NCBI GenBank assembly: GCA_018816765.1
Contig: JAHIUX010000013.1
Coordinates: forward strand, 1 to 61,813
Reading direction: 5' to 3'
Source of the DNA: Bacteroidota bacterium
GTDB lineage: Bacteria > Bacteroidota > Bacteroidia > Bacteroidales > F082
Length of the DNA stretch: 61,813 nucleotides
The translations under genes were made by a program, and so were the position numbers. Below, in pieces: positions 61,610 to 61,813 of the stretch. The notes under the pieces are model-generated. The model had not been told where the DNA came from, ran no database searches, and worked only from the letters and a program-made list of their open reading frames with translations. Position 1 is the stretch's first letter. The number at the start of each line of letters is the position of its first letter.

Positions 61610-61813
61610 TTAAAATGTATAAAGTGAAAATGGATTTACGTACCCCCCTTGCAGGAATGGTGCAGAAGGCGAACCGTAATTAGTATTATAATAGGGTGTT
61701 GGCACAATCCATCGGTGAATACCATTTTGAAAAAGGTCTTGAACCCACGCTGCGTCTATACCAAATCGGCTTACTCTGTTACCATTTCGATAACCTAAAT
61801 ACATGCCTGCATA
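61610..61813 (-). CDS. Partner protein of tandem module (partial, 5' end outside window)
   Basis: The visible part reads YAGMYLGYRNGNRVSRFGID, then WVQDLFQNGIHRW and YGSPSAPFLQGGYVNPFSLYTF-type ending (in parts: GSPSAPFLQGGYVNPFSLY). It is clearly paralogous to the intact copy at 60641-61039. The start codon is beyond the window, so the internal Met is not the start. The tandem array probably continues to the right. Confidence 0.75.
   Translation of the reverse strand, partial: YAGMYLGYRNGNRVSRFGIDAAWVQDLFQNGIHRWIVPTPYYNTNYGSPSAPFLQGGYVNPFSLYTF

Overview
The window is chromosomal DNA of an anaerobic Bacteroidota bacterium, most likely of the Bacteroidales or a close relative. Evidence: DUF4270, DUF3098, DUF3108 and YceD-family proteins; a type IX secretion C-terminal sorting domain; lipoproteins and glmS in Bacteroidota-like order; weak Shine-Dalgarno sequences; and many TAnnTTTG -7 boxes, several with a TTG about 20 bases upstream, which is the promoter form of this phylum. 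No rRNA or CRISPR array was seen. There is one tRNA gene.

Layout. 1-2240 (minus): yceD-rpmF-plsX-fabH, the usual ribosome/fatty-acid operon, with fabH cut by the window edge. 2587-7847 (plus): proline dehydrogenase, a short GT5-type glycogen-synthase-like protein, a DUF4270 lipoprotein and glmS. 7917-20713 (minus): a superoxide dismutase and a long [FeFe]-hydrogenase locus. In transcription order this is response regulator, HydC, HydB, HydA, an H-cluster-domain histidine kinase, a receiver protein, a receiver-kinase hybrid, HydG, HydF, HydE. It therefore carries a trimeric NAD(H)-linked, probably electron-bifurcating hydrogenase, all three H-cluster maturases and a dedicated redox/H2-sensing relay. 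20904-34458 (minus): NarL-type regulator, S41 protease, a giant alpha-2-macroglobulin-like protein without a thioester, DUF3108 protein, leucyl-tRNA synthetase and a VanX-like dipeptidase. 34602-40159 (plus): ftsX, DUF3098, uppP, truB, queA, glyS. 40169-42362 (minus): pth, rplY, prs.

42564-44656 holds tRNA-Leu(CAA), followed by a 1,962-bp segment bounded by a perfect 51-bp direct repeat of the tRNA 3' end plus downstream sequence. Inside is one A+T-rich gene for a secreted (T9SS) protein and no integrase: a small tRNA-targeted island. 44672-52877 (minus) encodes a leucine-rich-repeat protein, its translationally coupled partner, an AlgJ/AlgI-like O-acetylation pair and three envelope proteins. 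52977-59490 is mostly housekeeping (radical SAM protein, possible GME-fold protein, aspS, dnaG) plus two small minus-strand genes. 59491-61813 is decayed accessory DNA: REP-like repeats, the tail of a REP-associated transposase, and a tandemly duplicated lipoprotein/partner gene pair whose last partner copy is broken.

The most unusual observation is in leuS. The leucyl-tRNA synthetase carries an in-frame insert of about 114 residues (about 637-750) just before the KMSKS region. It looks like a DUF559/Vsr-type PD-(D/E)XK nuclease domain with D672, E683 and K685 as candidate catalytic residues. The tRNA-Leu island, the H-cluster sensor kinase and the tandem lipoprotein modules are the next most interesting. 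All family names come from reading motifs; no database search was run.
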